Notes under the pieces: model-generated
The model's database searches: none
Told to the model about the DNA's origin: nothing
The model's input: only the letters and a program-made list of their open reading frames with translations
Assembly (NCBI GenBank): GCA_016840965.1
Contig: JAEORI010000032.1
Span: 1-5,124 of the forward strand
Reading direction: 5' to 3'
Length of the DNA stretch: 5,124 nt
Source: Candidatus Thorarchaeota archaeon
GTDB taxonomy: Archaea > Asgardarchaeota > Thorarchaeia > Thorarchaeales > Thorarchaeaceae
Program-made: the position numbers and the translations under genes
In this document: piece by piece, positions 4,837 through 5,124 of the stretch
Position numbering within the stretch: position 1 is the stretch's first letter
Layout of the letters: each line of letters starts with the position of its first letter

Positions 4837-5124
4837 ATGAAGCTTCTAGTGTTCAATGCCAGTCCTAGAAAATCCAATGGCACGACAGATGTGCTGTTAG
4901 AAACGTTCATTGAGGGAGCAAGATCATCGGGGGCAGATGTTGAAAAGCATCACATTGTCGACCTAGATATTAATGGATGCCGCGGATGTTTCAACTGCTG
5001 GTGGGTAACGCCTGGTAGGTGCGTGCAAAAGGACGAAATGGATAAGATCCTGCCTGCTATTGCAAATGCAGATGTGATGTTACTTGGCACACCAATCTAT
5101 GGTCGCAACGTGACCCACTATTTA
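4837..5124 (+). CDS. iron-sulfur flavoprotein / NADPH-dependent FMN reductase, 3' end outside window
   Basis: Ninety-six codons are visible, about half of the usual ~190 residues, and the frame runs off the window end. It opens with MKLLVFNASPRKSNGTT: a first beta strand followed by the flavodoxin-fold phosphate-binding loop (SPR.S.GTT), which holds the FMN phosphate. Residues 48-62 contain Cys48, Cys51, Cys54 and Cys62 (CX2CX2CX7C), the compact motif of archaeal iron-sulfur flavoproteins, which bind one 4Fe-4S cluster per subunit. ANADVMLLGTPIYG at about 79-92 is the standard strand and loop facing the flavin ring. Such proteins are soluble electron carriers, reported to reduce oxygen or peroxide or to exchange electrons with ferredoxin. 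An in-frame GTG at 4828 is an alternative start, but ATG at 4837 gives the normal family N-terminus. Confidence 0.88.
   Translation, partial: MKLLVFNASPRKSNGTTDVLLETFIEGARSSGADVEKHHIVDLDINGCRGCFNCWWVTPGRCVQKDEMDKILPAIANADVMLLGTPIYGRNVTHYL

Overview
The window looks archaeal. Short TATA-like boxes sit about 25-40 bp before several start codons, Shine-Dalgarno sequences are weak or absent, and the genes code for flavin/iron-sulfur redox enzymes and small membrane proteins with no family I recognise. A Thorarchaeota-like Asgard lineage would fit the composition and gene types, but this is inference and no phylogenetic marker is present. There is no rRNA, complete tRNA, CRISPR array or transposase.

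Layout from left to right: (1) the 3' part of a split-barrel flavin-binding protein of the pyridoxamine-phosphate-oxidase superfamily (+); (2) a 175-aa two-helix membrane protein with a charged helical tail (+); (3) a complete stand-alone old-yellow-enzyme-type oxidoreductase with a C-terminal four-cysteine cluster motif (+); (4) convergent to it, with stop codons overlapping by 4 bp, a membrane-anchored or exported amidohydrolase of the YtcJ type (-); (5) a 247-aa multi-pass membrane protein of unknown function (-); (6) divergent from that, the first 96 codons of an iron-sulfur flavoprotein / NADPH-dependent FMN reductase (+), cut by the window end. Three of the six genes are predicted flavin enzymes, so the neighbourhood has a redox flavour. 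Spacing and orientation do not suggest one operon.

The most unusual feature lies between the genes. Each of the five gene junctions holds exactly one copy of a 23-nt sequence with the layout of a tRNA 3' end: a T-loop (YTCNAAT type), 5 nt in place of the T-stem 3' strand, 7 nt in place of the acceptor 3' strand, a discriminator A, then CCA or a one-base variant. A T-rich tract follows. None has a recognisable 5' tRNA part. Two copies (372-399 minus, 3851-3876 plus) keep a 4-bp T-arm hairpin and the other three do not. Twelve of the 23 positions are identical in all five. I cannot name a described element that matches. Candidates are tRNA-3'-mimicking transcript ends or processing sites, a tRNA-derived dispersed repeat, or remnants of tRNA-targeting integration.

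Possible regulatory sites are a perfect 10-bp palindrome just downstream of the TATA box of the old-yellow-enzyme gene, a 10-bp inverted repeat bracketing that promoter, and an 8-9-8 dyad just upstream of the membrane-protein gene in the divergent intergenic region. No gene-free stretch exceeds 300 bases; the longest is 4624-4836.
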